Shown: positions 49,726 through 59,401 of the stretch, in pieces | Position numbering within the stretch: the stretch's first letter is position 1 | How the letters are laid out: every line of letters starts with the position of its first letter | Assembly: GCF_000092065.1 (NCBI RefSeq) | Contig: NC_009357.1 | Location: forward strand, 744,001-808,000 | DNA from: Ostreococcus lucimarinus CCE9901 | Taxonomy: Eukaryota > Chlorophyta > Mamiellophyceae > Mamiellales > Bathycoccaceae | DNA: 64,000 bases | Direction of reading: 5' to 3' | Program-made: the position numbers and the translations under genes | Notes under the pieces: generated by a model | What the model saw: only the letters and a program-made list of their open reading frames with translations | What the model was told of the DNA's origin: nothing | Database searches by the model: none

Positions 49726-49852
49726 GTCTGCGCGCTTCGCGTCGCGTTCGCGCGCTCGCGCGTTCGCGCGCGCGCGTTTCTGCCGATCGGCTCTGACTTT
49801 TAGTGTTGGCGCGACGGTGCCGTCGGCGACCGACCGCGGCACATCGCGCGGC

Positions 49853-51022
49853 ATGGCGACGCCGACGGTGATCGAGTGCCGCGTGCGCGGCGCGTACTGG
49901 CACGTGAAAAACCACCCGATGTCCGGCGTCACGCTCGTCGGGTGGGCGAGGACGCTCTGGGCGCACGGACGGTCGATCGATGCGGTGGCGTTCGCGCCGA
50001 GGCTGATGTTTCTGACGTGCATGGCGCTCGCGAACACGCTGGCGGCGATCGCGGACGGCGCGCTGCGCCCGAGGTGGGGTCGGACGAAAGTGCGAGACGA
50101 CCCGGTGTTCGTGCTGGGACATCCGAGGACGGGGACGACGCACTTGCATAATATATTGGCGAAAGACGAGACGCGCTTCGCCGCGGCGACGACGTTCGAC
50201 GTCGGGTTTCCGAGCGGGTTTCTCTCGAGCGGGTTCGTGAAGCCGTACCTGGCGAAAATGATGGATTCGACGAGACCGATGGATAACATGGCGCTGACGA
50301 TGGACACGCCGCAGGAGGACGAGCTGGCGACGAATCAATTGAGCGGGTGCGCGTCGCCGTACGCGCCGCTGATGTTTATGCGAGACGAGGCGAAATTTCG
50401 CAAGTATTACGAGCTTCGAGAGGATCACGACGAGTATCCCATCGAGCGCGCAGAGCTGGAGGCGTGGAAATCGGCGTTCATGACGTTCATGACAAAGTTG
50501 CAGTACAAGCACGGGGAGCACAAGCGGTTGGTGTTGAAGTCGCCCGTGCACGCGGCGCGCGTCGAGGTGCTTCGCAAACTCTTTCCGCGAGCGCAATTCG
50601 TGTTCATTTCTCGTCACCCGTACGATGTTTTCAGATCTGCGGTAAACATGGCGGACAAGTACTACTGGCAGTGCTTTTTGCAACGCCCCACCGTGGCGGA
50701 CGTGCAGGAATTCATCCTCAAGCAGGGAGAAATTTTACACGACGCGTACGTGCGAGACTCGAAGTCGCTCCCGCGCGAAGCCTTGTTTGAGACGCGATTC
50801 GACGATCTCGACGCCGATCCCGTGGGCACGTTGTCGAAAATTTATAAACATTTCGGATGGGATGGATTCGACGAAACGGTCGCGCCGGTGTTGAAGGAAT
50901 ACGCGACGTCGCTCGCCGACTTTAAAAAGAATAGCTTTGCCGAGCTCTCCGACGACGCCAAGGAGGTGATCAACAGTCGCTGGGCGCGCTGGTTCACCGA
51001 CTTGAACTACGAGAAACGATAG
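49853..51022 (+). CDS. PAPS-dependent sulfotransferase
   Basis: 389 residues. The 5'-phosphosulfate loop is VFVLGHPRTGTTHLHNIL (about 85-102). The 3'-phosphate site is FVFISRHPYDVFRS with its Arg and Ser. A hydrophobic segment near residue 50 (LMFLTCMALANTLAAIA) suggests a Golgi signal-anchor. The pattern fits the Sulfotransfer_3 group common in marine algae and bacteria, which sulfate glycans or small alcohols using PAPS. The ATG at 49853 begins conserved sequence; an in-frame ATG at 49724 adds an Arg-rich stretch overlapping the neighbouring gene. Confidence 0.9.
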   Translation: MATPTVIECRVRGAYWHVKNHPMSGVTLVGWARTLWAHGRSIDAVAFAPRLMFLTCMALANTLAAIADGALRPRWGRTKVRDDPVFVLGHPRTGTTHLHNILAKDETRFAAATTFDVGFPSGFLSSGFVKPYLAKMMDSTRPMDNMALTMDTPQEDELATNQLSGCASPYAPLMFMRDEAKFRKYYELREDHDEYPIERAELEAWKSAFMTFMTKLQYKHGEHKRLVLKSPVHAARVEVLRKLFPRAQFVFISRHPYDVFRSAVNMADKYYWQCFLQRPTVADVQEFILKQGEILHDAYVRDSKSLPREALFETRFDDLDADPVGTLSKIYKHFGWDGFDETVAPVLKEYATSLADFKKNSFAELSDDAKEVINSRWARWFTDLNYEKR

Positions 51023-51062
51023 CGCTGTAGCGTAGAAATAACAGTAGAAAGAAGATTGCTCA

Positions 51063-51746
51063 TTAAAGGAGCTTTTTCCGCTCAAAGAAACCCTTGAGAT
51101 AGACGATTTGCCAGACGCACATCCCGACGCACACGCTCAGGCTCAGCACGCTCAACCACGCGACTTTCGCGTTCGTCGATTCATTCATATCGCGCATCTC
51201 CGCCTCTAACGCTCGCAAATTCAACATACCATCGTGCACTTCTCTCAAATCCGCCTCTAACGCCCGCAACGTCCGCGTAAACGCGTCCAAATCCGTCGCC
51301 TTGGCCAGGCTCTTCCACTCCGTCGCCGCGACGCCGTGTTTCCAATCTACGCGCACCCTGTGCTTCGCCAGCGCCGCAGCCTTCGCCTTTTCGTCCCCCA
51401 GCGACGTCAACTCCGGTTTATAAAAGCACGCTCGGTGTTCTCCCTCCGTCTCGCTCGTGAATCCGTGCCTTCCGCTCGTCGCGTCGTTCTTCTCCCACGC
51501 CACCTTCCCCTTCGCGTCGAACACCTTCACGCTCACCTCATCTCCCTCCATCACCGTCTCGAACGCGAACAGCACCACCGCGTTCGCGTGTATGTCTTCG
51601 CTCACGCACTTCATGTCGTCGTACGCGCCGTCGCCGCGGTGCACCAGATCGATCTCCAGCGCCGTCGCCGTCGTCGTCGAAATCATCATCATCATCGCCC
51701 CACCGACGACCGCGGACGCGATCGACGCGCGTCGCGCGCGCGCCAT
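51063..51746 (-). CDS. p24/TMED-family cargo receptor
   Basis: 227 residues: signal peptide (to about residue 29), GOLD domain with two cysteines (MKCVSEDIHANAVVLFAFE, GEHRACFYKP), a coiled coil (LRALEADLREVHDGMLNLRA), one membrane helix (VAWLSVLSLSVCVGMCVWQI) and the tail FFERKKLL. The tail supplies the FF and KK signals for COPII and COPI coats, so the protein should cycle between ER and Golgi. It converges with the sulfotransferase gene, leaving 40 bases. Confidence 0.95.
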   Translation of the reverse strand: MARARRASIASAVVGGAMMMMISTTTATALEIDLVHRGDGAYDDMKCVSEDIHANAVVLFAFETVMEGDEVSVKVFDAKGKVAWEKNDATSGRHGFTSETEGEHRACFYKPELTSLGDEKAKAAALAKHRVRVDWKHGVAATEWKSLAKATDLDAFTRTLRALEADLREVHDGMLNLRALEAEMRDMNESTNAKVAWLSVLSLSVCVGMCVWQIVYLKGFFERKKLL

Positions 51747-51854
51747 CGCCGCACTACGCGCGCTTCACCGCCGATGACGCGGCCAAGCCGCTCGCGCGTC
51801 GCGGAACGCCGCGATTCGTGACGCGATTCATCCGCGCGCGTCCTCGCGCGTTCG

Positions 51855-52367
51855 ATGCCCGACGACGTCGTCGTCGCGCGCGCGCGATGTCCCGCGCGCG
51901 CGCTCGCGCTGACGGCGACGATCACCGCGCGCGGCGCGCGCGCGACGATCGAGGTCGCGCGCGAGGCGCGGTCGCGTCGCGTCGCTTTCGCGCGCGGTCT
52001 CGCGGTGGCGACGCTGACGCGCGTCGCGCTGGCGCTGACGCGCGCGCGCGCGCGCGACGCGTGGCTCGCGAGCGCGATGGCGTGCGCGATGGCGACGCGC
52101 GCGATGGGACGCGCGCGCGCGGTGGCGCGGGCGACGATGGATCGAGCGTTGGGCGCGCGGTGCGCGGACGGGACGGCGGTGCCGCGCGAGGACGCGCGCG
52201 GGTTCGAAGTCGCGGAGAGGCTGAGCGCGACGGACGCGTGGTATCAGGTGGTGTGCGCGAGGGGGGGTGGGAGAGGACGCGTGGACGTCCTGGGAGGGAC
52301 GCGGTGCTCGGGAGAGATGGCGCGGGTGGTGATGGCGACGGCGCGGCGGTGCTTCGAAGACGGTTAG
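51855..52367 (+). CDS. hypothetical protein, Ala/Arg-rich
   Basis: 170 residues. The N-terminal two thirds are Ala/Arg/Thr-rich with hydrophobic helices (LASAMACAMATRAMGRA). The end (FEVAERLSATDAWYQVVCA, RVDVLGGTRCSGEMARVV) has more ordinary composition, which is why this frame is preferred over two overlapping ones. I recognise no family. It could be a small real gene between the divergent p24 gene and convergent PIG-A. Confidence 0.45.
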   Translation: MPDDVVVARARCPARALALTATITARGARATIEVAREARSRRVAFARGLAVATLTRVALALTRARARDAWLASAMACAMATRAMGRARAVARATMDRALGARCADGTAVPREDARGFEVAERLSATDAWYQVVCARGGGRGRVDVLGGTRCSGEMARVVMATARRCFEDG

Positions 52368-52469
52368 GGGATGGATTGAAAAAATCGTAGATTCGGCGGG
52401 GACGGGGGTTTTAATGATGGATGGATAGATGGACTGGCTAGATCTAGGAGAGGGAGGATGAATCGTTCG

Positions 52470-54026
52470 TTACTCCTCGCGCGCGAGCGCGCGCTCGTCG
52501 TCGAAGCGCTCGACGTCGAAGCGCTCGTCGTCGAGCGCGAGCGCGGGCTCGATGCTCGCCGCGGGTTCGAAAAACTCGAGAGCGCGCCACCACAGGTACG
52601 TCACCGCCGCGACGCACCACAACATCTTTCCGAACACGACGCCGCGGCGGTACAGCCTGTAAAGACGCCCCATGAACGTGTCCCACGTGTCGTACGCGCG
52701 GTCGTACGCGAGCTCGACGCGATGGGCGACGTCGTCCCAGTTGTACAACGCCTCGACGCGCTCGTGAATCCGCCACGGATCGGCGCGCGGGAGCGCTTCG
52801 AGACACTCGTCGAGAGCGTCCAGGATGGACTGCACGTCCGGCTTCGCTAAGAACATGATATCTTCTGGTAATACCTCTGGAACGCCTCCCACCGCGGTGG
52901 CGACGACGAGACATCCGCACGACGCCGCTTCGAGGACGGCGATGCAAAACGACTCCGTGAGCGAGGCGTTGAGGAACACGTCGCCTCGACGAAGCACTTC
53001 TGGGACCTTGTCGTGCGACACGCTCCCGAGAATGGTGACGCGCTCGGTCAAACCCGCATCTTCGATCGCCTTCTCCAAATGCTTCCGCATCGATCCATCG
53101 CCCGCGATTAGGAAATCTAAATCGTCGTGCTCGGCGCACGCGAGCGGAATCACCCCCGCCAACAGATGCACGCCCTTGCGATACATCAATCTCGACGTCA
53201 CCACCACCGTCCTGCGTCCTTTCTTCCGCTTCGTCACATCCGGCGTGAATCTCACGGAGTCCACGGCGTTCGGGATGACGCTCACGCGCTCCGGCGCCAA
53301 ACCTGGCTCGCCCCCGAGCAAGTACCCGCTCCGCAAAACCGTATTCTCCTTCGCCGTGTGACTGACGCAAATCGCGTGCTGCGTGTCCGCCAACGTCATG
53401 TCCAATAACTTGTTCGTGTGAATCGCCCCGACGTCCGCGAAACCAAACAACGAGTGATCGGTGAACACGCACTTCATTCCCATCGTTCGCGCGTACAGTA
53501 TGCCCTCGTGCGACATCGTGCACCCTTGGTGCGCGTGCACCAGCGTCACGCCTTCGCGAACGCACGTCTAATTCGAATCAGAATTCGCGCGTCAGTCGAC
53601 GCGAACGAAACGAACGAGCGAACGAAACGAAAGAAACTTCGCGCGCGCGCGTCGCCGTCGCCGTCGTCGTCGTCGTCGTCGTCGTCGTCGCACCTTTCTA
53701 AATAACTTGAACCCGCCGAGAAAATTTGGAAACGTACAGTTGTCGTACATGACCACCCTCGGCACGTGATACACCTTGATCCCGCGCGTGATCCACCGCA
53801 CGCCCACGCGTCCGGGATGCGCGTGCGTGTACACCACCACCTTGTGTCCGCGCGCGCGCAATCTCGCGGCGAGGGCGTAGATGTGGAGCTCGACGCCGCC
53901 GATCGACGGCAGGAAAAAGTCGCTCAGCATCAAGACGCAGTGCTTCCGACGCGCGACGACGGGCGACGACGCCGACGTCGATGGCGCGTCGTCGGCGTCG
54001 TTCGGGGCGCGACGCGCGCGCGTCAT
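52470..54026 (-). CDS. PIGA: PIG-A, catalytic subunit of GPI-GlcNAc transferase
   Basis: Exons 54026-53694 and 53567-52470 join in phase 0 across a 126-base intron (donor GTGCGA, ACTGAC at 53596-53591), giving 476 residues. It makes the first GPI-anchor intermediate, GlcNAc-PI, at the ER. Family blocks: MLSDFFLPSIGGVELHIYAL, HAHPGRVGVRW, VYHVPRVVMYDN, then after the splice VTLVHAHQG, TDHSLFGFADVGAIHTNKLL, ICVSHTAKENTVLR, VIPNAVDSVRFTPD, SRLMYRKG, ASLTESFCIAVLEAASCG with the GT4 Glu pair, and VGGVPEVLP. A C-terminal helix (GKMLWCVAAVTYLWWRAL) anchors it. Confidence 0.95.
53663..53690 (+). repeat. GTC trinucleotide repeat, 9 units
   Basis: Nine GTC units (GAC on the coding strand) directly after the donor of the PIGA intron. 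It is likely to vary in length between strains without affecting the protein. Confidence 0.95.
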
Positions 54027-54239
54027 GGCGCGCGCGCGGCGGCGTGTGCGGCGGCGCGGTGCGAAAGTGAGTCGTCGTCGTGAAAAAGTTTGAGGACAAA
54101 GATGCGATTTTTCGGGCGCGCCGGCGGAGGAGGGAGACGGAGGACGAGACGACGAGGGAACGCGCGATTCGACGCGGGATGCGCGTGGAATGAATCTGAC
54201 TATTATGAACGATCGCTGAGATTCAAAATCATTCGGGAT

Positions 54240-57200
54240 TCAAAATCCTTTGGCGGCGCGAGAACGCGGGAGGATGTCGCCTCGACCGCGCTTGAGCCAT
54301 AGGTTGATGGAGGCGCGGTGCGCGCGCGTGACGTATTTCAAAACCTCGTCGATGAAGATGACGGGAATGGAGAACCAAAACACCGCGCGCCACTCTTCGT
54401 AGTTGAGCGCGGTGATGGTGAACGTCTTCGCGAAGGATGGGACGTACATGATGATGAAATGGAGCCACATGCTGATGACGATGGAGACGAGCAACCAGAC
54501 ATTCGTCGTCGGCGGGTGGGAGAATAACGATTTGTTCTCGCTCAGTGAGTTCAACGCGTTGAACATTTCGATCAATACTAGGGTCGACATCGCCATCGTG
54601 CTCGGTCGACGATCTTTGAAGGATTCACACGCGTCTCCGATGCATCGCGAGGCGCTCGTGAGCTCTGCCCACGTCATTTGCGGGCCGCCGGGGTACGACA
54701 TAAACCACCATCCGAACGACCCAACGGTCGCTATGCCGACGTAAACGCCGATAATGAGGTACCGAATCAGTAACCATCGATCAACGATCTGCTCACGCGG
54801 ACTCCGAGGTCGTTGACGCATGATGTCACCATCCGCGCGGTTGAAACCAAGCGCGGTGGCGGGTAATCCGTCGGTGACGAGATTAACCCACAAAAGTTGC
54901 ACCGGAACGAGCGTCTCCGGGAACCCAAGGGCGGCGGCGATAAAAATACACACCACTTCGCCGATATTTGAGCTCACCATGTAGCGAATAAATTGCTTCG
55001 TATTGTTGTAGATTGCGCGACCCTCCGCGACGGCTTCGACGATGGTGCTAAAGTTATCGTCTGCGAGCACCATATCGGCGGCGCCTTTGGCAACCGCGGT
55101 ACCGCTTCCCATGGCAATCCCGATGTCCGCGCATTTGAGTGCCGGAGCATCATTCACACCATCGCCCGTCATCGCGACGATGTTGTCCTGCCGCTTCAAA
55201 ATCTCGACGAGCTTGCTCTTTTGCGCGGGCTCGACGCGAGAAAAGACGCACATCGTCCGCGCCGCTTCTTCGCGCTGCTCGATCGTCATCGCCTCAAACT
55301 CCACACCGGTGAAAGATTTTCCCTTGAAACTATTTTGAGTTGAACCACCCGTCAAAGGATCGATCGAGTTGCTCAAGCCAATCTGCGATGCGATGGCTTC
55401 TGCGGTTTGTTGGTTGTCGCCGGTGACCATGATGACGCGAATACCCGCGTCTTTGCACGTTTGTAACGAATAACGCACCTCCGGGCGCGGTGGATCAATC
55501 ATTCCAACAAGACCAATGAATGTGAGATTGTTTTCGTCCGTCTCAGAGCACGTCGTTACGCCTCGACCCATGGGGCGCATCGCGAGCGCCAACACGCGTA
55601 GGGCGTCATTGGCGTAGCCTCGCATTTGCTCCGCCACTTGTTCGCGAACTTGATCCGTCATTCTTTCCGCTCGGCCGTTGCGATTAGACATAACCGACGT
55701 GCAAAGTGACAGAACACTCTCCGGTGCACCTTTGACGAATAGAATGGATTCATCATTTCGAGAGCATAGCGTTGACATGCGCTTGCGTTCGCTCGTAAAC
55801 TCCGCCGTCGCGAGCTTTGTAAATTCCGAATCCCAATATTGTGTGCTATGCATGTCCTGGTCGCTCTGAGCTCGCCCGAGTATTCCGGAATCCGAAGGTA
55901 GTCCAATCTTTTCCGTGAGCACGCGAAGAGCAATCTCTGTCGCTTCTCCAATCTTCTCAAAAGATCCCTTTTCCTTGTCGAAATTCAGCGTGGAATCGTT
56001 GCACATCGAACAGCACATGGCAACATAAGCCACCGCCGCGGCGTCGGCTGGTTCGTGCACGACCAAGCCGCGAGAGTCTAAAATTTCCCCATTCTGTGCG
56101 TAAGCCTCGCCGCGAATACCGTAGTTGGTAACTTCTGCGGTGCTCGAATTTTCGATGACGCACATGCGCATCACAGTCATGACGTTGCACGTCAGCGTAC
56201 CCGTTTTATCGCTACAAATAACCGAAGTGCACCCCAAGGTCTCCACGCTAGGAAGCGTTCGCACGAGAGCGTTCTTTTTCGCCATGCGACGCGTGCCGAG
56301 GGCGAGACACGTGGTGACGACGGCGGGTAAGCCTTCGGGAATCGCGGCCACGGCAAGCGCGACGGCAATCTTAAAGTAATAAACCGCACCTCGCAGCAAT
56401 CCTCCGTGCGCCTTGTCGGCAAAGTGTCCAATGTTCACCACCCACACTAAAATACAAATTACCGCGATGATTTTCCCGAGCAAGTTCCCGAATTCGTCCA
56501 ATTTCTTCTTCAGCGGCGTCAATTCCTCCTCCGTCTGCTCGAGCGTGTGTTGAATCTTCCCCATGGCTGTGTTACTACCCGTACCGACCACCACGCACGT
56601 AGCCTTACCCACGGTCACCGTGGTCCCACTGTACACCATGCACGTCTTGTCTTGCAGCACGCACTCGCCGAGATGTTCCACCGCCCGTTCCGTCTTCGCC
56701 ACGCTTCCGCTCTCCCCCGTCAACAGCGCCTGATCGCACCGCAGGACGTTGGAGTGAATCTTAACCAATCGGCAATCCGCGGGCACCTTTTCTCCCGTCG
56801 CAATCTCCACGATGTCTCCGGGCACGAGCGCCTCCGCGTTCACCTTGCGTTTCTCGCCGTCGCGCGTGCACGTGGCGACGTCCGCCTCGTACTTTTTCAA
56901 TTCCTCAATCGCGCGCTCCGCGTTCTTCTCCGTCGCCACTCCCACCGCGGCGTTCGCGATTAATATCGCCACGATCACTCCCGGTTCCAGGAACGCCTCC
57001 GAGCCACCCTCACCGTCCCACAGCGCGAGCGCCAACGACACGAACGCCGCGAGCAACAGCACCTTCACCATCGTGTCGTCGAATTGCTTAATCACCAACG
57101 ACGCGAACGACGTCTCCCGCTGCGCCGGCAGCGCGTTCGCCCCGCACGCATCTCTCCGTCGCTGCACGTCCGCGCGATCGAGCCCGTGCGCGAGATCGAG

Positions 57201-57317
57201 GACGCCCAACCGCGCCAAGGTTTCAGTCGCGCTCAATCGATGCGCGTCTTCCGCGTGTCTTCGCCACGCCGTCGCCGCCGCCGCGCTCTCGGGATTGACA
57301 TCGCGCGCGTGAGGCAT
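54240..57317 (-). CDS. ECA: SERCA-type (P2A) calcium-transporting ATPase
   Basis: 1025 residues in one frame. It has the N-terminal helix region LSATETLARLGVLD, the actuator loop LLTGESGSV, the calcium-site helix VAAIPEGLPAVVTTCLALG, the phosphorylation site ICSDKTGTLTC (Asp near residue 371), the hinge TGDGVNDAPALK and GIAMGSGTAVAK. Helix M6 has NLVTDGLPATALGFN. These are diagnostic of ER calcium pumps such as SERCA and plant ECA1. The motif after the phospho-Asp reads CNVM where TNQM is usual. It is divergent from SelT with 142 bases between starts. Confidence 0.96.
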   Translation of the reverse strand: MPHARDVNPESAAAATAWRRHAEDAHRLSATETLARLGVLDLAHGLDRADVQRRRDACGANALPAQRETSFASLVIKQFDDTMVKVLLLAAFVSLALALWDGEGGSEAFLEPGVIVAILIANAAVGVATEKNAERAIEELKKYEADVATCTRDGEKRKVNAEALVPGDIVEIATGEKVPADCRLVKIHSNVLRCDQALLTGESGSVAKTERAVEHLGECVLQDKTCMVYSGTTVTVGKATCVVVGTGSNTAMGKIQHTLEQTEEELTPLKKKLDEFGNLLGKIIAVICILVWVVNIGHFADKAHGGLLRGAVYYFKIAVALAVAAIPEGLPAVVTTCLALGTRRMAKKNALVRTLPSVETLGCTSVICSDKTGTLTCNVMTVMRMCVIENSSTAEVTNYGIRGEAYAQNGEILDSRGLVVHEPADAAAVAYVAMCCSMCNDSTLNFDKEKGSFEKIGEATEIALRVLTEKIGLPSDSGILGRAQSDQDMHSTQYWDSEFTKLATAEFTSERKRMSTLCSRNDESILFVKGAPESVLSLCTSVMSNRNGRAERMTDQVREQVAEQMRGYANDALRVLALAMRPMGRGVTTCSETDENNLTFIGLVGMIDPPRPEVRYSLQTCKDAGIRVIMVTGDNQQTAEAIASQIGLSNSIDPLTGGSTQNSFKGKSFTGVEFEAMTIEQREEAARTMCVFSRVEPAQKSKLVEILKRQDNIVAMTGDGVNDAPALKCADIGIAMGSGTAVAKGAADMVLADDNFSTIVEAVAEGRAIYNNTKQFIRYMVSSNIGEVVCIFIAAALGFPETLVPVQLLWVNLVTDGLPATALGFNRADGDIMRQRPRSPREQIVDRWLLIRYLIIGVYVGIATVGSFGWWFMSYPGGPQMTWAELTSASRCIGDACESFKDRRPSTMAMSTLVLIEMFNALNSLSENKSLFSHPPTTNVWLLVSIVISMWLHFIIMYVPSFAKTFTITALNYEEWRAVFWFSIPVIFIDEVLKYVTRAHRASINLWLKRGRGDILPRSRAAKGF

Positions 57318-57459
57318 GCTTTCGCGACGCGCGGTCGGCGCGACGCGCGCTCGAGCGACGCGCGCGCGTCGTCGTTCGCGGATAAGCGTCGCCGGGTGTC
57401 CCGTCCAGCCGAACGTTCGGGACGCCCGACCGCAGTGTTCGCCGCGCGCGACGACCGCG

Positions 57460-58047
57460 ATGCCGTCCTCGACGTCCCGCGCGCTCGTCGCGGCGTCCGG
57501 AATCGTTCTGGCGATCGTCGCGAGCGATATCTACGGCGCGTACGCGTCCACGGCGACGGAGACGGCGCCGTCCGAGACGTTTCGCGCGATGTCCCGAGGC
57601 GCCGGGAAAGTCGTCGTCGGGTTTTGCACCTCGTGATCTTACCGCGGCGGGTTCAACCAGCTCGCGCGCGCGATCGAAAATGAATTCGGGATGGCCACGA
57701 CCGGTGGGCACTGGCCGCCGAGCGCGACGGCGGTGGCGCTCGGTCGAGCGTTCTCGTGGGTGCAAATCGCGCTCTGGACGGCTACGTTTTTCGGCGAGCG
57801 GGCGGCGACGCGCGTCTTCGGCGAGAGCGCGGTCGTCCCGGCGTGGTTGAAGTCGATGAGCGAGAATAAGTTTCAAACCGCCATCATGACTTTTTGGGTG
57901 TTCAACATCGTGAGCGCGAACGTGTTGAACACCGGGGCGTTTGAGGTGTTTTACGACGGCGAGCTCGTGTCTTCAAAGTTGCAGAGCGGGAAATTGCCGA
58001 GGGTCGATACGATATTCGAAGGGATTCGCGCGATTCAGGGGAAGTAG
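57460..58047 (+). CDS. SELENOT: selenoprotein T, in-frame UGA read as selenocysteine
   Basis: The frame starts at 57460 and crosses a TGA at 57634-57636 (codon 59) to stop at 58047: 195 residues, as in animal SelT. The TGA sits in FCTS-U-SYRGGFNQLARA, the family's CxxU redox motif. Downstream sequence keeps the family pattern: FSWVQIALWTATFFGE, SENKFQTAIMTFWVFNIVS, NTGAFEVFYDGELVSSKLQS, GKLPRVDTIFEG. The N-terminus has a membrane/signal segment (LVAASGIVLAIVASDIYG). SelT is an ER thioredoxin-like oxidoreductase. A SECIS-like hairpin follows about 65 bases after the stop. Standard annotation would split this gene into two hypothetical frames or truncate it at the TGA. Confidence 0.94.
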
Positions 58048-58111
58048 TGTCATCGCATGGAACGATGAGATGCGATGCTCGTCGTGGTTAGCGATGCGAT
58101 GGGCGCGCGGG

Positions 58112-58195
58112 ATGAAACGAACGGTGACGACGCGCGCGGAAAACTCGGTCGAAGAAATCGGCCAGTCGCGCGCGTTTGACTTCTTCGGTTCGTCC
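58112..58195 (+). promoter_or_regulatory. candidate SECIS element for SelT
   Basis: Lower helix ACGAAC (58117-58122) pairs with GTTCGT (58188-58193). The core is TGA (58125-58127) opposite GA (58178-58179), the sheared-pair quartet of eukaryotic SECIS. The upper helix ACGCGCGCG (58130-58138) pairs with CGCGCGCGT (58167-58175). AAAA (58140-58143) lies 12 bases after the core, the right spacing. A further mini-stem GGTCG/CGGCC closes the top, as in form-2 SECIS. Weak points: the core reads GTGA rather than ATGA, and the internal loop below it is lopsided. Confidence 0.6.
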
Positions 58196-58251
58196 ACGCG
58201 CTTCGCTCGTCGTCGTCGTCTGGAAGATGAATCAATATATCATCATCATGT

Positions 58252-58308
58252 AATAAAAACTAACGTAGTTCTCTCGCGCGAATAAAACTAACGTAGTTCT
58301 CTCGTGCG
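58252..58308 (+). repeat. tandem duplication of about 28 bases
   Basis: Two adjacent copies, 58252-58280 and 58281-58308, share AAACTAACGTAGTTCTCTCG exactly. They differ by one A in the leading A-run and one C/T near the end. The unit lies between the 3' ends of SelT and LHCA. Confidence 0.9.
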
Positions 58309-58430
58309 AGTCGAAGACCGACCGCGGGGCGATGATGGGCGACGTCGACGGCGCTCGCGCGGCGCGTTCGTCGCTCAAATTTTATATAACGACCTTGCCG
58401 TCGAAAATTACAACGCTAAACCGTAAGTGA

Positions 58431-59401
58431 TTACCACGGGATCGGACGGAACTCCTCGTCGCTGCCGTCACCGAGCGTCTTTTGCGCGAGCAAGAACGTC
58501 GGGGCGGTGGACAAGAAGGCGATGAAGGCGACGGCTTCGCCGCCGACGGAGCTCGTGAACAAGTTGACGGCTTGCGGGTTGGCCATGTGCGCCTCCAAGC
58601 CCTCCAACGGGGAGAGACCGGTGACGGCGTATTGGGAAACCATACCGAGGAACGCAACCATCGCGAGGCGCGCGTTCTTCACTTCCTTCACGCGCTTGTC
58701 CGGAGCATCGAGTCCAGCCGGGTCGAACGGGAACGCGTTCAACACGCCGGATTCGCCCGACTTCATGAAACCGCGCGTGCGCGCCGCCTCGAGAATGCTC
58801 ATCGCCACGACTTGGAACCCGACGAGCTGTTGGAAGTCCATACCGTAATCCACGGCACCGGCTTCCCACCACTTCGGCAAACCAACCGCGTCGGTGAACA
58901 AAATACCCGCCGTCGCCGCCATGGCCCAGCGCCCGTTCATGAGCTCCGCCTCTTGCAAGTACGGCAGCGTCTCCGGGTTCGCCCCGAGTCGCAACGGGTC
59001 AAAGCCTGCGCGCGCACCGCATCCGTCAGTCACACATCCACGCGCGCCTCCATTCGTCCCGCGTCCCGCCCTCTTCCGCTCGCGTAGGCGCGTCTCCCCG
59101 CGCCGCCGCCCCGCGCGTCCGCCGCCTTCGAATCGCCATCCCAGCCGTATCCGACCGTATCGTATCTCCCATCGCCCGCCATCGCGCGCGTCCTCGCGCG
59201 TCGCTCGCGTCGCGCACCGTAATCGCCGGCCATCGTCCCATCGAGATATTTCGGCGCCACCGCTCCCGGGTACCACAGCTCGCGGTCCGCGTTCGCCGCG
59301 CGCGCGGCGACGCGCGCGCGCGGCGCGCGCGTCGTCGATCGCGCGTCGACGATCGTCGCGCGGTTCGCGATGGCGTGTCGAGCCGTCGTGAGGGAGAACA
59401 T
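58431..59401 (-). CDS. LHCA: chlorophyll a/b-binding protein, photosystem I antenna type
   Basis: Exons 59401-59218 and 59005-58431 join inside a Gly codon across a 212-base intron (donor GTGCGC, ACTGAC at 59030-59025), giving 252 residues. The splice rebuilds [33 protein letters not shown]. Helix B has LQEAELMNGRWAMAATAG with the chlorophyll-ligating Glu and Arg. Helix A has KEVKNARLAMVAFLGM. A transit peptide of about 40 residues leads. The ELWYPGAxxP and DYGFDPLxLG motifs are typical of LHCI. Which Lhca type it is cannot be told without alignment. Confidence 0.95.

Larger units (their letters stand above)
58048..58430. other. 3' intergenic between SelT and LHCA, 383 bases
   Basis: Convergent 3' regions. 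It contains the candidate SECIS (58112-58195), an ATC/AT-rich patch (58230-58258) and a tandem duplication at 58252-58308. No further gene seen. Confidence 0.7.

Noticed and set aside
51818-52390. 190-codon frame overlapping the hypothetical protein at 51855
   Set aside because: Almost entirely Arg, Asp, Gly and Ala; the 51855 frame has more normal composition.
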